Made by a program: the position numbers and the translations under genes. A DNA stretch of 16,584 nt, from contig USGN01000008.1 of NCBI GenBank assembly GCA_900554255.1, positions 1 through 16,584 on the forward strand. Direction: 5' to 3'. Shown piece after piece: positions 1 to 8,373 of this stretch; the stretch's first letter is position 1, and the number at the start of each line of letters is the position of its first letter. The notes under the pieces are model-generated. The model was not told the DNA's origin and did not search any database. It worked only from the letters and a program-made list of their open reading frames with translations. Origin of the DNA: an uncultured Collinsella sp. (GTDB taxonomy: Bacteria > Actinomycetota > Coriobacteriia > Coriobacteriales > Coriobacteriaceae).

Positions 1-59
1 TCCTTGAGCCGGAGTCCTCTCCATGCGCTACCATGACAGACAATGTATTTGACGTACGA

Positions 60-87
60 CCCGCCGAGCTTGCCCCGGCGGGCTTTT
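60..87 (+). terminator. Rho-independent terminator of an upstream gene
   Basis: A 7-bp GC stem (CCCGCCG at 60-66, CGGCGGG at 76-82) with a 9-base loop is followed by CTTTT. It lies 25 bases before the mfd start, so it ends whatever gene precedes the window. One reading frame from base 1 stops with TGA at 34-36, which could be the last codons of that gene, but eleven residues are too few to identify it. Confidence 0.7.
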
Positions 88-112
88 GGCGTTGCGATGC
101 CGGAGGAACAGC

Positions 113-3100
113 ATGCTCATTCACCGTATAGCCGCGCAGCTCTACACTGCCGAGGCGCTGCAGACCGTCGAGGCCGGGCTCGATTCTGGCGAGGACGTGA
201 CGCTGGCCGTGTCTCAGTCGGGCCGAACACTTATGGCCGCCGCCCAGTTTGCGCGCCGCCCGCGCCCTACGGTCTACATCGTGAGTGGCGAGGATGCAGC
301 CGATCGCGCCGCGCGTAGCCTTGCCGCCTATGTGGGCCTGGCGCACGTGTGCCGCTTTCCCGAGCGCAAGGACTATCCTTGGCGCGAGCAGGCGCCCGAC
401 GATGCCGTGGTGGCGCAGCGCTGCGAGGCTCTGGGGCGCATCGTGCGCGGGGACAACTGCATCATGGTTGCCTCGGCCCGCGCGCTGCTGCGCTGCGTGC
501 CGCCGGTCGAGAGCCGCTACTGGGAGTCCACTACTTTTGCGGTGGGCGAGGAGATTCCCTTTGACGAGGTGCCGCAGCGTCTGGTGGGCATGGGCTACAC
601 CAATGCCGGCGCCGCCGACGCGCCCGGTCTGTTCCGCGTGCACGGCGACACCGTCGAGGTGTTTCCCGCGCAGGAAAAGGCGCCCATGCGCATTGAGTTC
701 TTTGGCGACGAGATCGACCGCATCCGCCGCATGGTGAGCTCCACGGGCCAGACCATCGGCAACGAGGACAGCATCGAGATCTTCCCGTGCCGTGAGCTGG
801 CGCTTACCGACGAGGCCGTCCACAACATGCATGTGGCGCTCTACCGCGCCAGCCAGGACGACAGCAAGTTGGCGGCGCTGCTCGAGATGGTGGATGCGCG
901 CATCGTCACGCCTGAGCTCGACCGCTTTTTGCCGGTGATGTACGGCCAGACCGTGAGCCCGCTGTCGCATGTGAGCGGCAAGGCGCTCGTGGTACTGTCC
1001 GAGCCGCGCTCGCTGTTCGACGATTGCCTGCGCGCCTACGAGGATATCGAGGCGCGTGCTGGCGAGGCAGGGATTGACCGGCTGGATGGCCTGTATGTAC
1101 GTGCCCAGCAGCTCGATTTTGGTGCCCAGCAGCGCCTGAACTACGTGAGCCTGATTCGTGCCGGCGGCGCGGTGACGGCGGAGCTCAAGATTGAGCAGCC
1201 GGCCATTGCGGGCTCGGACAATCGCTTTATGACGCGCATTCAGGAAGTCGTGGGCAAGCGCTACGCCTGCGTGTTTGCCATTCCCGACCGCGGCGCGCGC
1301 GAGTCGATGGAGCTCACCTTTGGCGACGAGGGCATTACCTTTGAGGAATCGCTGACCGCGGCGCCCGAAAACGCCGGCGTCATTGGCGAGCGCGTGCGCG
1401 TGGCGGCGGCAGATTCTGCCGATCGTGCCGCACGCCAGGAGGCCCACGTTTCCATTCGCGAGCGTAAGGTCGACGCGCTCAACGCCCGCTCGCTCGAGGT
1501 GGGCGCCGCGCAGGCTGCCGCCGGCGCCGCCGTGCCCACCATCTCGCGCGGGCGCGTGACCTTTGTGGACGCTGCCCTGCCGCAGGGCGTGGTGGTGCCC
1601 GACGCCAATTTGGCCGTGTTCTCGATTGCCGACCTCAACGCCCGCATGGATGCCAACCGCGCGCGCAGCCGCCGCAAGGTTGACATTACGCAGATCACGT
1701 TCCCGTTTAAGCCGGGCGACTACGTGGTGCACGCTACCCACGGCATCGCGCTCTTTAGCGAGATCGCGCGTCAGGAAGTGGGCGGCAAGGAACGCGACTA
1801 CTTTTTGCTGGAATATGCCGATGGCGACAAGCTCTACGTGCCGCTGGAGCAGGTTGACCGCATTACGCGCTACGTTGGTCCCGACGGCGATAAACCGCGC
1901 TTGACCAGGCTCAACACCGCCGACTGGACGCGGGCCACCAACAAGGCGCGCAAGAACGCCAAAAAGCTGGCGTTTGACCTGGTCGACCTCTATACGCGCC
2001 GCTCGTCGATTACCGGTATCGCCTGTCCGCCCGATACGCCTGAGCAGATCGAGATGGAGGAGAGCTTCCCCTACGACGAGACACGCGACCAGCTGGAGGC
2101 TATCGCCGACATCAAGGCAGACATGGAGGCGCCCAAGCCCATGGACCGCCTGCTGTGCGGCGACGTGGGTTTCGGCAAGACCGAGGTCGCCCTGCGCGCA
2201 GCCTTTAAGTGCGTGGACTCCGGCCGCCAGGTCATGGTGCTCTGCCCCACGACCATTCTGGCCCAACAGCACTACGAGACATTCTTTGAGCGTTTTGCCC
2301 CGTTTGGCTTGGAGGTCGAGGTACTCAGCCGCTTCCGCACGCCGGCGCAGCAAAAGCGCGCGCTCAAGGCGTTTGCCGAGGGCACGATTGATGTGCTCAT
2401 CGGCACGCACCGCCTGCTTTCTGCCGACGTGAACCCCAAGAACCTGGGCCTGGTGATTATCGACGAGGAGCAGCGATTTGGCGTGCAGCACAAGGAGCAG
2501 CTCAAGAACCTGCGCGAGCAGATTGACGTGCTTACGCTTTCGGCAACGCCGATTCCGCGAACCATGCAGATGGCCACGAGCGGCGTGCGCGACATGAGCC
2601 TGATCACCACGCCGCCGACTGGGCGTCGTCCCGTGATCGTGCACGTGGGGGAGTACGACCCCGACGTGGTGAGCGCGGCGATTCGCCTGGAGGTGGGCCG
2701 CGGCGGTCAGGTGTATTACGTGTCCAACCGCGTCAAGACCATCGACGACGCCGTGGCGCGCGTGCACGAGGCCGCGCCCGAGGCGCGCGTGGGCGTGGCG
2801 CACGGCAAGATGAGCCCGCGCGAGGTCGAGGACGTGATGATCGAGTTCGCGACCAAGAAGATCGACGTGCTTATCGCCACGACCATCGTGGAGAGCGGCA
2901 TCGACAACGCAACGGCCAACACGCTCATCATTGAGGACTCGCAGCGTCTGGGTCTGGCACAGCTCTACCAGCTTAAGGGCCGCGTGGGCCGCTCGGCCAC
3001 GCAGGCATACGCGTACTTTATGTTCCCCGGCGAGCTGCCGCTTACCGAGGAGGCCGCGGCACGCCTGACCGCGCTTTCCGAGTTCCAGGACCTGGGCAGC

Positions 3101-3745
3101 GGCATGCGCATCGCCATGCGCGACCTGGAGATCCGCGGCGCCGGTTCGCTTATGGGCGCCGAGCAGCACGGTAACCTGTCGAGCGTGGGCTTTGACCTGT
3201 TTACGCAGATGCTGGGCCAGGCCGTGGCCGAGGCGCGCGGCGACGACGATGCCGGCGTGGAGGCGGCGAGCGTGGGCATCAACCTGCCGGCCGACTACTT
3301 CTTGTCCGAGGAGTACATGCCGGCGGTGGACCAGCGCGTGCTCGTGTACCGCAAGCTCGCGGCTGCTGGGGACCTGGAGAGCATCGACGAGGTGCAGGAG
3401 GAGACCGAGGCCGCGCATGGCGAGCTGCCGTTGGCGGGACTCAACCTGTTCAACCGCGCGCGCATCCGTATTCGCGGCGAGCGCCTGGGGCTCGAGAGCG
3501 TCACGCTCAGCGGTGGACGCATCACGTTTTTGGGCGTCGACGTGCCCAAGAAGGTGGCCTTTGAACTAAAGACCCGCTATGGCGCGGTGAACTTCCCCAA
3601 GAGTCGCAAGCTGTCGGTGCCCTACAAGGCGGGCGCCGGCGCGGGCAGCGGCCTGGGTCGCGGCCTCGATGCCAACGACGGCACCGGCCCGGTGGCGGCC
3701 GCGCTTATGCTGCTGCAGCAGCTGGGTGCTAGTGATGATGACTAG
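113..3745 (+). CDS. mfd: Transcription-repair coupling factor Mfd
   Basis: Mfd is an ATP-dependent DNA translocase that removes RNA polymerase stalled at DNA damage and recruits UvrA for nucleotide excision repair. The 1210-residue product has the full family layout. A UvrB-like N-terminal region is followed by the CarD-like RNA-polymerase-interaction domain from about residue 530 (FPFKPGDYVVHATHG). The RecG-like helicase core has Walker A GDVGFGKT (Lys689), the DEEQ box at 784-787 and the late motif GRVGRS. The C-terminal TRCF domain starts near residue 1055. E. coli Mfd is about 1148 residues; the extra length includes a Gly/Ala-rich C-terminal tail. The ATG at 113 was chosen because GGAGGA lies 5 bases upstream; a TTG at 86 lies inside the terminator region. 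It may be co-transcribed with the PAP2 gene 56 bases downstream. Confidence 0.97.
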   Translation: MLIHRIAAQLYTAEALQTVEAGLDSGEDVTLAVSQSGRTLMAAAQFARRPRPTVYIVSGEDAADRAARSLAAYVGLAHVCRFPERKDYPWREQAPDDAVVAQRCEALGRIVRGDNCIMVASARALLRCVPPVESRYWESTTFAVGEEIPFDEVPQRLVGMGYTNAGAADAPGLFRVHGDTVEVFPAQEKAPMRIEFFGDEIDRIRRMVSSTGQTIGNEDSIEIFPCRELALTDEAVHNMHVALYRASQDDSKLAALLEMVDARIVTPELDRFLPVMYGQTVSPLSHVSGKALVVLSEPRSLFDDCLRAYEDIEARAGEAGIDRLDGLYVRAQQLDFGAQQRLNYVSLIRAGGAVTAELKIEQPAIAGSDNRFMTRIQEVVGKRYACVFAIPDRGARESMELTFGDEGITFEESLTAAPENAGVIGERVRVAAADSADRAARQEAHVSIRERKVDALNARSLEVGAAQAAAGAAVPTISRGRVTFVDAALPQGVVVPDANLAVFSIADLNARMDANRARSRRKVDITQITFPFKPGDYVVHATHGIALFSEIARQEVGGKERDYFLLEYADGDKLYVPLEQVDRITRYVGPDGDKPRLTRLNTADWTRATNKARKNAKKLAFDLVDLYTRRSSITGIACPPDTPEQIEMEESFPYDETRDQLEAIADIKADMEAPKPMDRLLCGDVGFGKTEVALRAAFKCVDSGRQVMVLCPTTILAQQHYETFFERFAPFGLEVEVLSRFRTPAQQKRALKAFAEGTIDVLIGTHRLLSADVNPKNLGLVIIDEEQRFGVQHKEQLKNLREQIDVLTLSATPIPRTMQMATSGVRDMSLITTPPTGRRPVIVHVGEYDPDVVSAAIRLEVGRGGQVYYVSNRVKTIDDAVARVHEAAPEARVGVAHGKMSPREVEDVMIEFATKKIDVLIATTIVESGIDNATANTLIIEDSQRLGLAQLYQLKGRVGRSATQAYAYFMFPGELPLTEEAAARLTALSEFQDLGSGMRIAMRDLEIRGAGSLMGAEQHGNLSSVGFDLFTQMLGQAVAEARGDDDAGVEAASVGINLPADYFLSEEYMPAVDQRVLVYRKLAAAGDLESIDEVQEETEAAHGELPLAGLNLFNRARIRIRGERLGLESVTLSGGRITFLGVDVPKKVAFELKTRYGAVNFPKSRKLSVPYKAGAGAGSGLGRGLDANDGTGPVAAALMLLQQLGASDDD

Positions 3746-3801
3746 CGAGTCGACGCTGCAAACGCCCCATTTGGGCAATCTGGTTCCATCGAGAGGAAAG
3801 C

Positions 3802-4665
3802 ATGTTCGGATACATCTATAAGAAAGATGTCGCCTTGATCGCGGTTGTCCTGTGCCTTTGTCTGGGCGTGGGCAGTTTCTTCGATTATCAGATCTCGAGC
3901 GCGCTGTTCAACATCGGCAGCATGTACGGTCGCTTTGTCGAGGCGGCCGGTGAGCTGCCGTTCGAGCTGACGGCGAGCGTCGCGGGCGTTATGCTCGTAC
4001 GCGCGGTGCGTCCCGACTCCAGGGGGAGCAAATGGCTCGCCGTGCTCGGCATTCTCGTCAACGTTGGCCTGGCCGGCTACGAGATTATCGGATCGTTGCG
4101 CGTCGGCGGTAAGCTCATCGCGTTTCAGCTGGTACTGACGTTTGCGTTGGTCATCGCAGCCAACTTCATCGCCTACCGCCTTACGCGCGACACCGCGCCC
4201 GACGAGCTTACACGTTGGGCGTTGATGGTGCTTGCCGTGTGGGTCGCTCAGGCCATCATCCTCAATGTCATTGTTAAGCCGTTATGGTCGCGCCCGCGCA
4301 TGCGCGTGATCGAGGCCACGCCGGGGCTCAATTTTCAGCCGTGGTGGGTGATCGGCAACCCCGACAAGTGGGCCTATATCGCCGCCGGCGTGATTAAGGA
4401 CGGGTTCAAGTCGTTTGCGAGCGGACACACGGCGCATGCGGCGATCGGCCTTATGCTCGCCGGGCTTCCCGCGGCAGCCTTTAAGGAAAAACCTTCGCGT
4501 CGCCGCGTGATCTTTTGGGCGGCGGCTGTGATCGCGGCGCTCGTCGCCTTTGGGCGCATCGTGATTGGAGCGCACTTTTTGACTGATGTGAGCTGCGGTT
4601 TTGCCCTGGTACTGGCACTTGAGTGCCTTGCCGCACGCATTGCCTATCCCAACGGCGTACAATAG
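3802..4665 (+). CDS. PAP2-superfamily integral membrane phosphatase
   Basis: A 287-residue multi-spanning membrane protein of the type-2 phosphatidic acid phosphatase superfamily. These enzymes dephosphorylate lipid phosphates or pyrophosphates (phosphatidate, phosphatidylglycerol phosphate, undecaprenyl pyrophosphate) at the membrane face. All three signature motifs are present: KPLWSRPR (Lys159, Arg164), FASGH (Ser207, Gly208, His209) and GRIVIGAHFLTD (Arg252, His258, Asp262). Motif 1 has a shorter Lys-to-Arg spacing than the textbook KX6RP, as in many bacterial members. About four hydrophobic segments precede motif 1 and more follow. The start is supported by GAGAGGAAAG ending just before the ATG. 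It lies between mfd and the aldolase-like gene with spacings of 56 and 45 bases, so an operon is possible. The substrate cannot be read from the sequence. Confidence 0.85.
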   Translation: MFGYIYKKDVALIAVVLCLCLGVGSFFDYQISSALFNIGSMYGRFVEAAGELPFELTASVAGVMLVRAVRPDSRGSKWLAVLGILVNVGLAGYEIIGSLRVGGKLIAFQLVLTFALVIAANFIAYRLTRDTAPDELTRWALMVLAVWVAQAIILNVIVKPLWSRPRMRVIEATPGLNFQPWWVIGNPDKWAYIAAGVIKDGFKSFASGHTAHAAIGLMLAGLPAAAFKEKPSRRRVIFWAAAVIAALVAFGRIVIGAHFLTDVSCGFALVLALECLAARIAYPNGVQ

Positions 4666-4710
4666 CTCCGTTTGAATCATCTGGCCGATACCCGGTAAGA
4701 GAGGATTGCC

Positions 4711-5736
4711 ATGCTCGCGTTTAACAACGATTATTCCCACGGCGCACATCCGGCAGTGCTGCAGGCGCTCGTCGACACCAATATGGAGCCGCAGCCCGGC
4801 TACGGTACCGATGCGCACACCGAGCGTGCCAAGCAGCTTATCCGCGAGGCCTGTCAGGCCCCCGATGCCGACGTGTTTTTTCTGGTGGGCGGCACGCAGG
4901 CCAACGCGACGGTGATCGACATGCTGCTCGCGCCGTACGAGGGCGTCGTTGCCGCCGAGACTGGCCACGTCGCCTGCCACGAGGCGGGCGCCATCGAGTT
5001 TGGCGGCCATAAGGTGCTCACCATCCCCGGCTACGAGGGCAAGATGCACGCCGAGGACCTCGAGAACTATATCCAGGTGTTCTACGAAAACGAGAGCTAC
5101 GAGCACACGGTGTTCCCGGGTGCCGTGTACGTGAGTCTATCGACCGAGTACGGCACGCTGTACTCCAAGGCCGAGCTTGCGGCGATTCACGCAGTGTGCC
5201 AGAAGCGCCAGATTCCGCTGTTTGTGGATGGCGCCCGCCTGGCCTATGCGCTGGCGGCCGATGAGTGCGACATTACCCTGCCCGAGCTGGCACAGCTGTG
5301 TGACGTGTTCTACATCGGCGGCACCAAGTGCGGCGCGCTTTGCGGCGAGGCCGTGGTGTTTTGCGGCATGCACGCCCCGGCGCATCCCATTCCGCGTATT
5401 AAGCAGCATGGCGCACTGCTTGCCAAGGGCCGCCTGACGGGTGTGCAGTTCGAGGCCCTTTTTACCGATGGCCTGTATTTTGAGATTGGTCGCCAGGCGA
5501 TTGAGACCGCTCAGGCGCTGCGTCGCGTGCTGCACGAGCGCGGCTACCAGTTCTTCTTGGAGACGCCCACAAACCAGCAGTTTGTGATTCTGCCCAACGA
5601 GGACATGGCCCGCATTCGCGAGCATGCCTCGGTCGAGTACTGGGAAAAGTACGACGAGACCCACACGGTGGTGCGTTTTTGCACCAGCTGGGCCACGACG
5701 CAGGAGGATATCGACGCGCTGGCGGCGGTTCTGTAG
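4711..5736 (+). CDS. PLP-dependent threonine aldolase / beta-eliminating lyase family enzyme
   Basis: A 341-residue cytosolic fold-type-I PLP enzyme of the low-specificity threonine aldolase family, which cleaves L-threonine or L-allo-threonine to glycine and acetaldehyde. The length matches (E. coli LtaE is about 333). Visible landmarks are the N-terminal FNNDYSHGAHPAVLQAL, the ETGH motif with His86 likely stacking on the cofactor, VDGAR with Asp173 likely contacting the PLP ring nitrogen, and the presumed Schiff-base lysine Lys206 in GGTKCGAL. AAGAGAGGA at 4697-4705 supports the start. It is the last gene of the mfd block and is followed by a strong terminator. Another amino-acid lyase of the same superfamily cannot be excluded, so no gene symbol is given. 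Confidence 0.85.
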   Translation: MLAFNNDYSHGAHPAVLQALVDTNMEPQPGYGTDAHTERAKQLIREACQAPDADVFFLVGGTQANATVIDMLLAPYEGVVAAETGHVACHEAGAIEFGGHKVLTIPGYEGKMHAEDLENYIQVFYENESYEHTVFPGAVYVSLSTEYGTLYSKAELAAIHAVCQKRQIPLFVDGARLAYALAADECDITLPELAQLCDVFYIGGTKCGALCGEAVVFCGMHAPAHPIPRIKQHGALLAKGRLTGVQFEALFTDGLYFEIGRQAIETAQALRRVLHERGYQFFLETPTNQQFVILPNEDMARIREHASVEYWEKYDETHTVVRFCTSWATTQEDIDALAAVL

Positions 5737-5754
5737 CCTAATGTAATGACGAGG

Positions 5755-5798
5755 GGCCGCCCTACGCCTGAGCTTGGCGCAGGGCGGCCTTTGCTTTT
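5755..5798 (+). terminator. Strong Rho-independent terminator
   Basis: A perfect 9-bp stem (GGCCGCCCT at 5755-5763, AGGGCGGCC at 5781-5789) with a 17-base loop is followed by TTTGCTTTT. It begins 18 bases after the aldolase stop codon and closes the mfd-PAP2-aldolase block. Confidence 0.9.
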
Positions 5799-5823
5799 GG
5801 GGGAGAAGGGTTGTATAACCGAG

Positions 5824-6405
5824 ATGTCCGAGCCGACGATTCGCCTGGCGACGCCCGATGATGCGCCGGAGTTGCTTGCCATCTATGAGCCGTATGTGCG
5901 CCAGACGGCGATTACCTGCGAATACGAGTTGCCGAGCGTTGAGGAGTTCGCCGGGCGTATTGAGCGTACGCTCAAGCGCTATCCGTATCTGGTGATGGAG
6001 TTGGACGGGCGTCCGGTAGGCTATGCCTATGTGAGTCCGCTTAACAGCCGCGAGGCATACGACTGGTCGGTCGAGACGTCGATCTACCTGGCGCGCGATG
6101 TGCGCCATGGCGGGCTGGGTCGCAAGCTGCACGACGCGCTCAAGCAATGCCTGGTCGCGATGGGCATCACCAACATGTGCGCGCTCATTGCCGTGCCGCA
6201 CGACAAGGACGACGAGTACCTGACGCACAACAGTCAGGATTTCCATGCCCATATGGGGTATCGCCTGGTGGGCGCCTTCGACCGCTGCGCCCAAAAGTTC
6301 GGCCGCTGGTACGACATGTGCTGGATGGAGCTGGTCCTGGCCGAGCGCACACCCAACCAAACCAAACCAACCTGGTTCCCCGACCTTCCCAAACCTACCA
6401 TTTAG
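5824..6405 (+). CDS. GNAT-family N-acetyltransferase (phosphinothricin acetyltransferase-like)
   Basis: A 193-residue acetyl-CoA-dependent N-acetyltransferase. The N-terminal IRLATPDDAPELLAIY is the usual first strand and helix of the Pat/YncA-type GNAT group. The acetyl-CoA pyrophosphate loop is VRHGGLGRKL at residues 93-102 (R-x-x-G-x-G type). The segments AHMGYRLVGAF and DMCWMEL are typical of the C-terminal half. The acceptor could be an amino acid, polyamine or xenobiotic amine. The ATG at 5824 follows GGGAGAAGGG (5801-5810) with a long 13-base spacer; no better in-frame start is visible. The last 20 or so residues after the WMELVL core are low-complexity (TPNQTKPTWFP...) and run into a palindromic repeat that supplies the stop codon. 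This tail is probably non-functional. The gene is convergent with GntR regulator 1. Confidence 0.8.
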   Translation: MSEPTIRLATPDDAPELLAIYEPYVRQTAITCEYELPSVEEFAGRIERTLKRYPYLVMELDGRPVGYAYVSPLNSREAYDWSVETSIYLARDVRHGGLGRKLHDALKQCLVAMGITNMCALIAVPHDKDDEYLTHNSQDFHAHMGYRLVGAFDRCAQKFGRWYDMCWMELVLAERTPNQTKPTWFPDLPKPTI

Positions 6406-6428
6406 GGACAGGTTTATTTTGGCAGGTT
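6392..6428. repeat. GGGACAG hairpin repeat, copy A, at convergent gene ends
   Basis: Arms AACCTACCA (6392-6400) and TGGCAGGTT (6420-6428) pair with one G-T wobble around a core containing GGGACAGG. The reverse complement nearly matches the repeat at 13738-13773. The GNAT stop codon (6403-6405) lies inside it, and the stop of the opposite GntR gene (6427-6429) overlaps its edge. It may act as a terminator for both genes. Confidence 0.75.
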
Positions 6429-7149
6429 AGCCGATGGGCTCGGTGTATTTGGCGCGGTCGGTGCGCTGGATGCGCTTGGAGACGTGGAGCGGGCGGCCGT
6501 CGGTGTCGTAGACGTAGTCGGTGATCAGGATCAGCGCCTGCCCGCGCTCAACGTTGAGCAAAAACGCCTCGTTTTGCGAGGCGTAGCACACCTCAAAGGT
6601 CTTATGCCCCTGTGCCGGCGCGCGATGGAACTCCTGTCGCAGCGTGGCGTAGAGCGAACCGTTAATATCGCGATCGATGAGCGTCTCGAAGCTTGGCGGC
6701 AGGTAGGTGGTCTCCAGGCACAGCGGCGCGTCGTCCAGGTAGCGCAGGCGGACAAGTTTGACGAGCTTGCTGCCCACGGCGGCGTCAAAGAACTTAGCTA
6801 TGCTGCCGGCCGCCTTGGCAAAGCCCGAGTCCACGGTGCGCGTGGTGGGCTTCATGCCCTGGCCTTCGATCTGCTTGGTATAGCTCGAAAACACCAGGCT
6901 GTTCTCGTGGAGCGCGGGCGTGTCGGCCACAAAGGCGCCACGCCCGCGCTCGGTGCGCACCAGGCCCTCATCAACGAGCACCTTAAGGGCGTGGCGCACG
7001 GTGCTGCGCGACAGCCCCGATTCGCCCATGAGCTCCATCTCGGACGGCAGCTTGTCTCCGCGTGCGTAGGTGCCGGCGGCGATGCGGTCGCGCAGCATGC
7101 CCGCCAAGCGCTCGTATTGGGCCAGTTTCTTTTTAGACGAAGCGTTCAT
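6427..7149 (-). CDS. GntR/HutC-family transcriptional regulator 1 (UTRA effector domain)
   Basis: A 240-residue cytosolic DNA-binding protein. The N-terminal GntR winged helix-turn-helix covers about residues 10-78, with the recognition segment LSRSTVRHALKVLVDEGLV and the wing RTERGRGAFVA. The UTRA ligand-binding domain covers about residues 95-235. HutC-type regulators commonly bind sugar phosphates or similar metabolites and are released from DNA by them. It is divergent from the first deglycase gene, with a shared 205-base promoter region carrying two near-identical 18-base sites. One site lies 11-28 bases upstream of this ATG, which suggests autoregulation and control of the deglycase. 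The ribosome site is weak (AGG about 10 bases before the ATG), consistent with low expression. The likely inducer, a phosphorylated sugar-amine, is inferred from context only. Confidence 0.9.
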   Translation of the reverse strand: MNASSKKKLAQYERLAGMLRDRIAAGTYARGDKLPSEMELMGESGLSRSTVRHALKVLVDEGLVRTERGRGAFVADTPALHENSLVFSSYTKQIEGQGMKPTTRTVDSGFAKAAGSIAKFFDAAVGSKLVKLVRLRYLDDAPLCLETTYLPPSFETLIDRDINGSLYATLRQEFHRAPAQGHKTFEVCYASQNEAFLLNVERGQALILITDYVYDTDGRPLHVSKRIQRTDRAKYTEPIG

Positions 7150-7159
7150 GCGATCAACC

Positions 7160-7177
7160 TGTATCTAACTTGTATGC
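7160..7177 (+). promoter_or_regulatory. Putative GntR1 operator, copy 1
   Basis: TGTATCTAACTTGTATGC matches the site at 7299-7316 at 17 of 18 positions. It lies just upstream of the gntR1 start on the other strand, where binding would block its own transcription. A partial relative, TGTATCCAACATG, follows at 7193-7205. Confidence 0.6.
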
Positions 7178-7269
7178 TTACCGAACAAAGCATGTATCCA
7201 ACATGACAACAAAGCCGCTGGTAACGGATTGCCGAAAACCTTACCAGCATAATTTCTAAGATAAATATA

Positions 7270-7277
7270 GCATACAA
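7270..7277 (-). promoter_or_regulatory. Putative GntR1 half-site in inverted orientation
   Basis: GCATACAA is the reverse complement of TTGTATGC, the 3' half of both 18-base sites. It lies between the two full copies in the divergent promoter region. Eight bases alone is weak evidence. Confidence 0.35.
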
Positions 7278-7298
7278 CTAGTCGACATAACCAAAACA

Positions 7299-7316
7299 TG
7301 TATGTAACTTGTATGC
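7299..7316 (+). promoter_or_regulatory. Putative GntR1 operator, copy 2
   Basis: TGTATGTAACTTGTATGC is the second near-identical 18-base site, 38-55 bases upstream of the first deglycase ATG and on the same strand as copy 1. This position is suitable for repression of the deglycase promoter. The copies are 139 bases apart, which would allow looping. Confidence 0.6.
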
Positions 7317-7354
7317 CATCGAGAGCATCAAACGAGAAGAAAGGCTGATGCACG

Positions 7355-8347
7355 ATGACTACTCAGGAACAGGTTAAGGATGTCGTCTCCCAGGTTTTGG
7401 CTGACAAGGCAGACAAGGGCGGCATCAAGCGCGTCGTGTGGATTGGCGCCGGCGGATCCAACGGCGGCAACTATCCTGCCCAGTACTTTATGGAGCACGA
7501 GGCCACGCAGGTCGTGAGCTCCAGCTACACCAGCAACGAGTTCGTGCACGCAACCCCTGCCTACGTCAACGAGAACACCCTGGCCGTCGTCGTGTCCATG
7601 CGCGGCACCAAGGAGACCATCGTTGCCGCCCGGGTCGCCAAGGACCACGGCGCCAGCACCATCGCCATCTATGTTGACGAGTCCGGCCTCACCGAGGTCT
7701 GCGACTACAAGATCCAGTACGACAGCCTGGCCGTCGACGAGTCCTGCATGGGCCGCACCAACTCCGCCGTCGTGACCATGATCGCCATGGAGCTTACGCA
7801 GCAGACCGAGGGCTATGCCGAGTACGAGACCGCTATGGCCGCGTTCGACTTGGTCGACCCCATCTATCGCAAGGCCGTCGAGTACACCCGTCCGCTCGCT
7901 GCCAAGTGGGCCGAGCAGAACGCCGACAAGCCCTGCATCAACGTGATGGCTCAGGGTCCGCTCTTTGGTGCCGCCTACGTCTTTAGCATCTGCAACGTGC
8001 AGGAGATGCTGCAGATCGACTCCTGCACCATCAACACCTGCGACTTCTTCCACGGTCCTTTCGAGATTCTGGACAAGCGCACCTCGCTGTTCCAGCTCAT
8101 CAGCGTCGGCCGCAGCCGCTGCAACGACGAGCGCGGCATCCGCTTCGTCAACCAGTACGGTGGCGAGCGCGTCTATCAGCTCGACGCCAAGGAGCTCGGC
8201 CTCAACGACATCAAGGACAGCGTGAGCGAGTACTTCAACCACCTGATCTTTGCCCCGATCCTCAACAACGTGTATATGCGCGCGCTCTCTGCCGTCACCC
8301 ACAAGGACTACATGACGCGCCGCTACATGTGGAAGCTGGACTACTAG
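7355..8347 (+). CDS. SIS-domain Amadori-product 6-phosphate deglycase, FrlB/Gfr type (copy 1)
   Basis: A 330-residue cytosolic protein with two SIS (sugar isomerase) domains. Family members split phosphorylated glycated amino acids (fructoselysine-6-P, glucoselysine-6-P, fructose-asparagine-6-P) into a hexose phosphate and the free amino acid. Visible features are the phosphosugar loop IGAGGSNGG (30-38), SMRGTKET (81-88), FHGPFE with His233, and Glu217 exactly 16 residues earlier, the spacing known for GlmS (Glu488/His504) and FraB (Glu214/His230). The C-terminus RRYMWKLDY resembles the FrlB end RRY-x4-L-x-Y. The length is close to E. coli FrlB (about 340). It has its own divergent GntR regulator, with an AG-rich ribosome site (GAGAAGAAAGG) 10 bases before the ATG. 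The exact substrate is unknown; an AgaS-like or other sugar-phosphate isomerase/deaminase role is the alternative. Confidence 0.8.
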   Translation: MTTQEQVKDVVSQVLADKADKGGIKRVVWIGAGGSNGGNYPAQYFMEHEATQVVSSSYTSNEFVHATPAYVNENTLAVVVSMRGTKETIVAARVAKDHGASTIAIYVDESGLTEVCDYKIQYDSLAVDESCMGRTNSAVVTMIAMELTQQTEGYAEYETAMAAFDLVDPIYRKAVEYTRPLAAKWAEQNADKPCINVMAQGPLFGAAYVFSICNVQEMLQIDSCTINTCDFFHGPFEILDKRTSLFQLISVGRSRCNDERGIRFVNQYGGERVYQLDAKELGLNDIKDSVSEYFNHLIFAPILNNVYMRALSAVTHKDYMTRRYMWKLDY

Positions 8348-8373
8348 GGGATAGAGCGGCCTAACAGCTCGAT

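Noticed and set aside
1..30. Possible tRNA 3' end near the window start (sequence ending TCCA)
   Set aside because: No T-arm consensus or acceptor pairing is visible in the available bases.
33..131. Small ORF (32 residues) overlapping the mfd start
   Set aside because: It runs through the terminator hairpin and the mfd ribosome site and has no ribosome site of its own.
6484..7206. 240-codon + strand open frame opposite GntR regulator 1
   Set aside because: The - strand product is a clear GntR/UTRA protein; this is its antisense shadow with no family motifs.
8039..8056. Asp in place of Glu before FHGP in deglycase 1 as loss of the catalytic base
   Set aside because: By alignment with GlmS the catalytic Glu is 16 residues before the His, not 3, and that Glu is present (Glu217).
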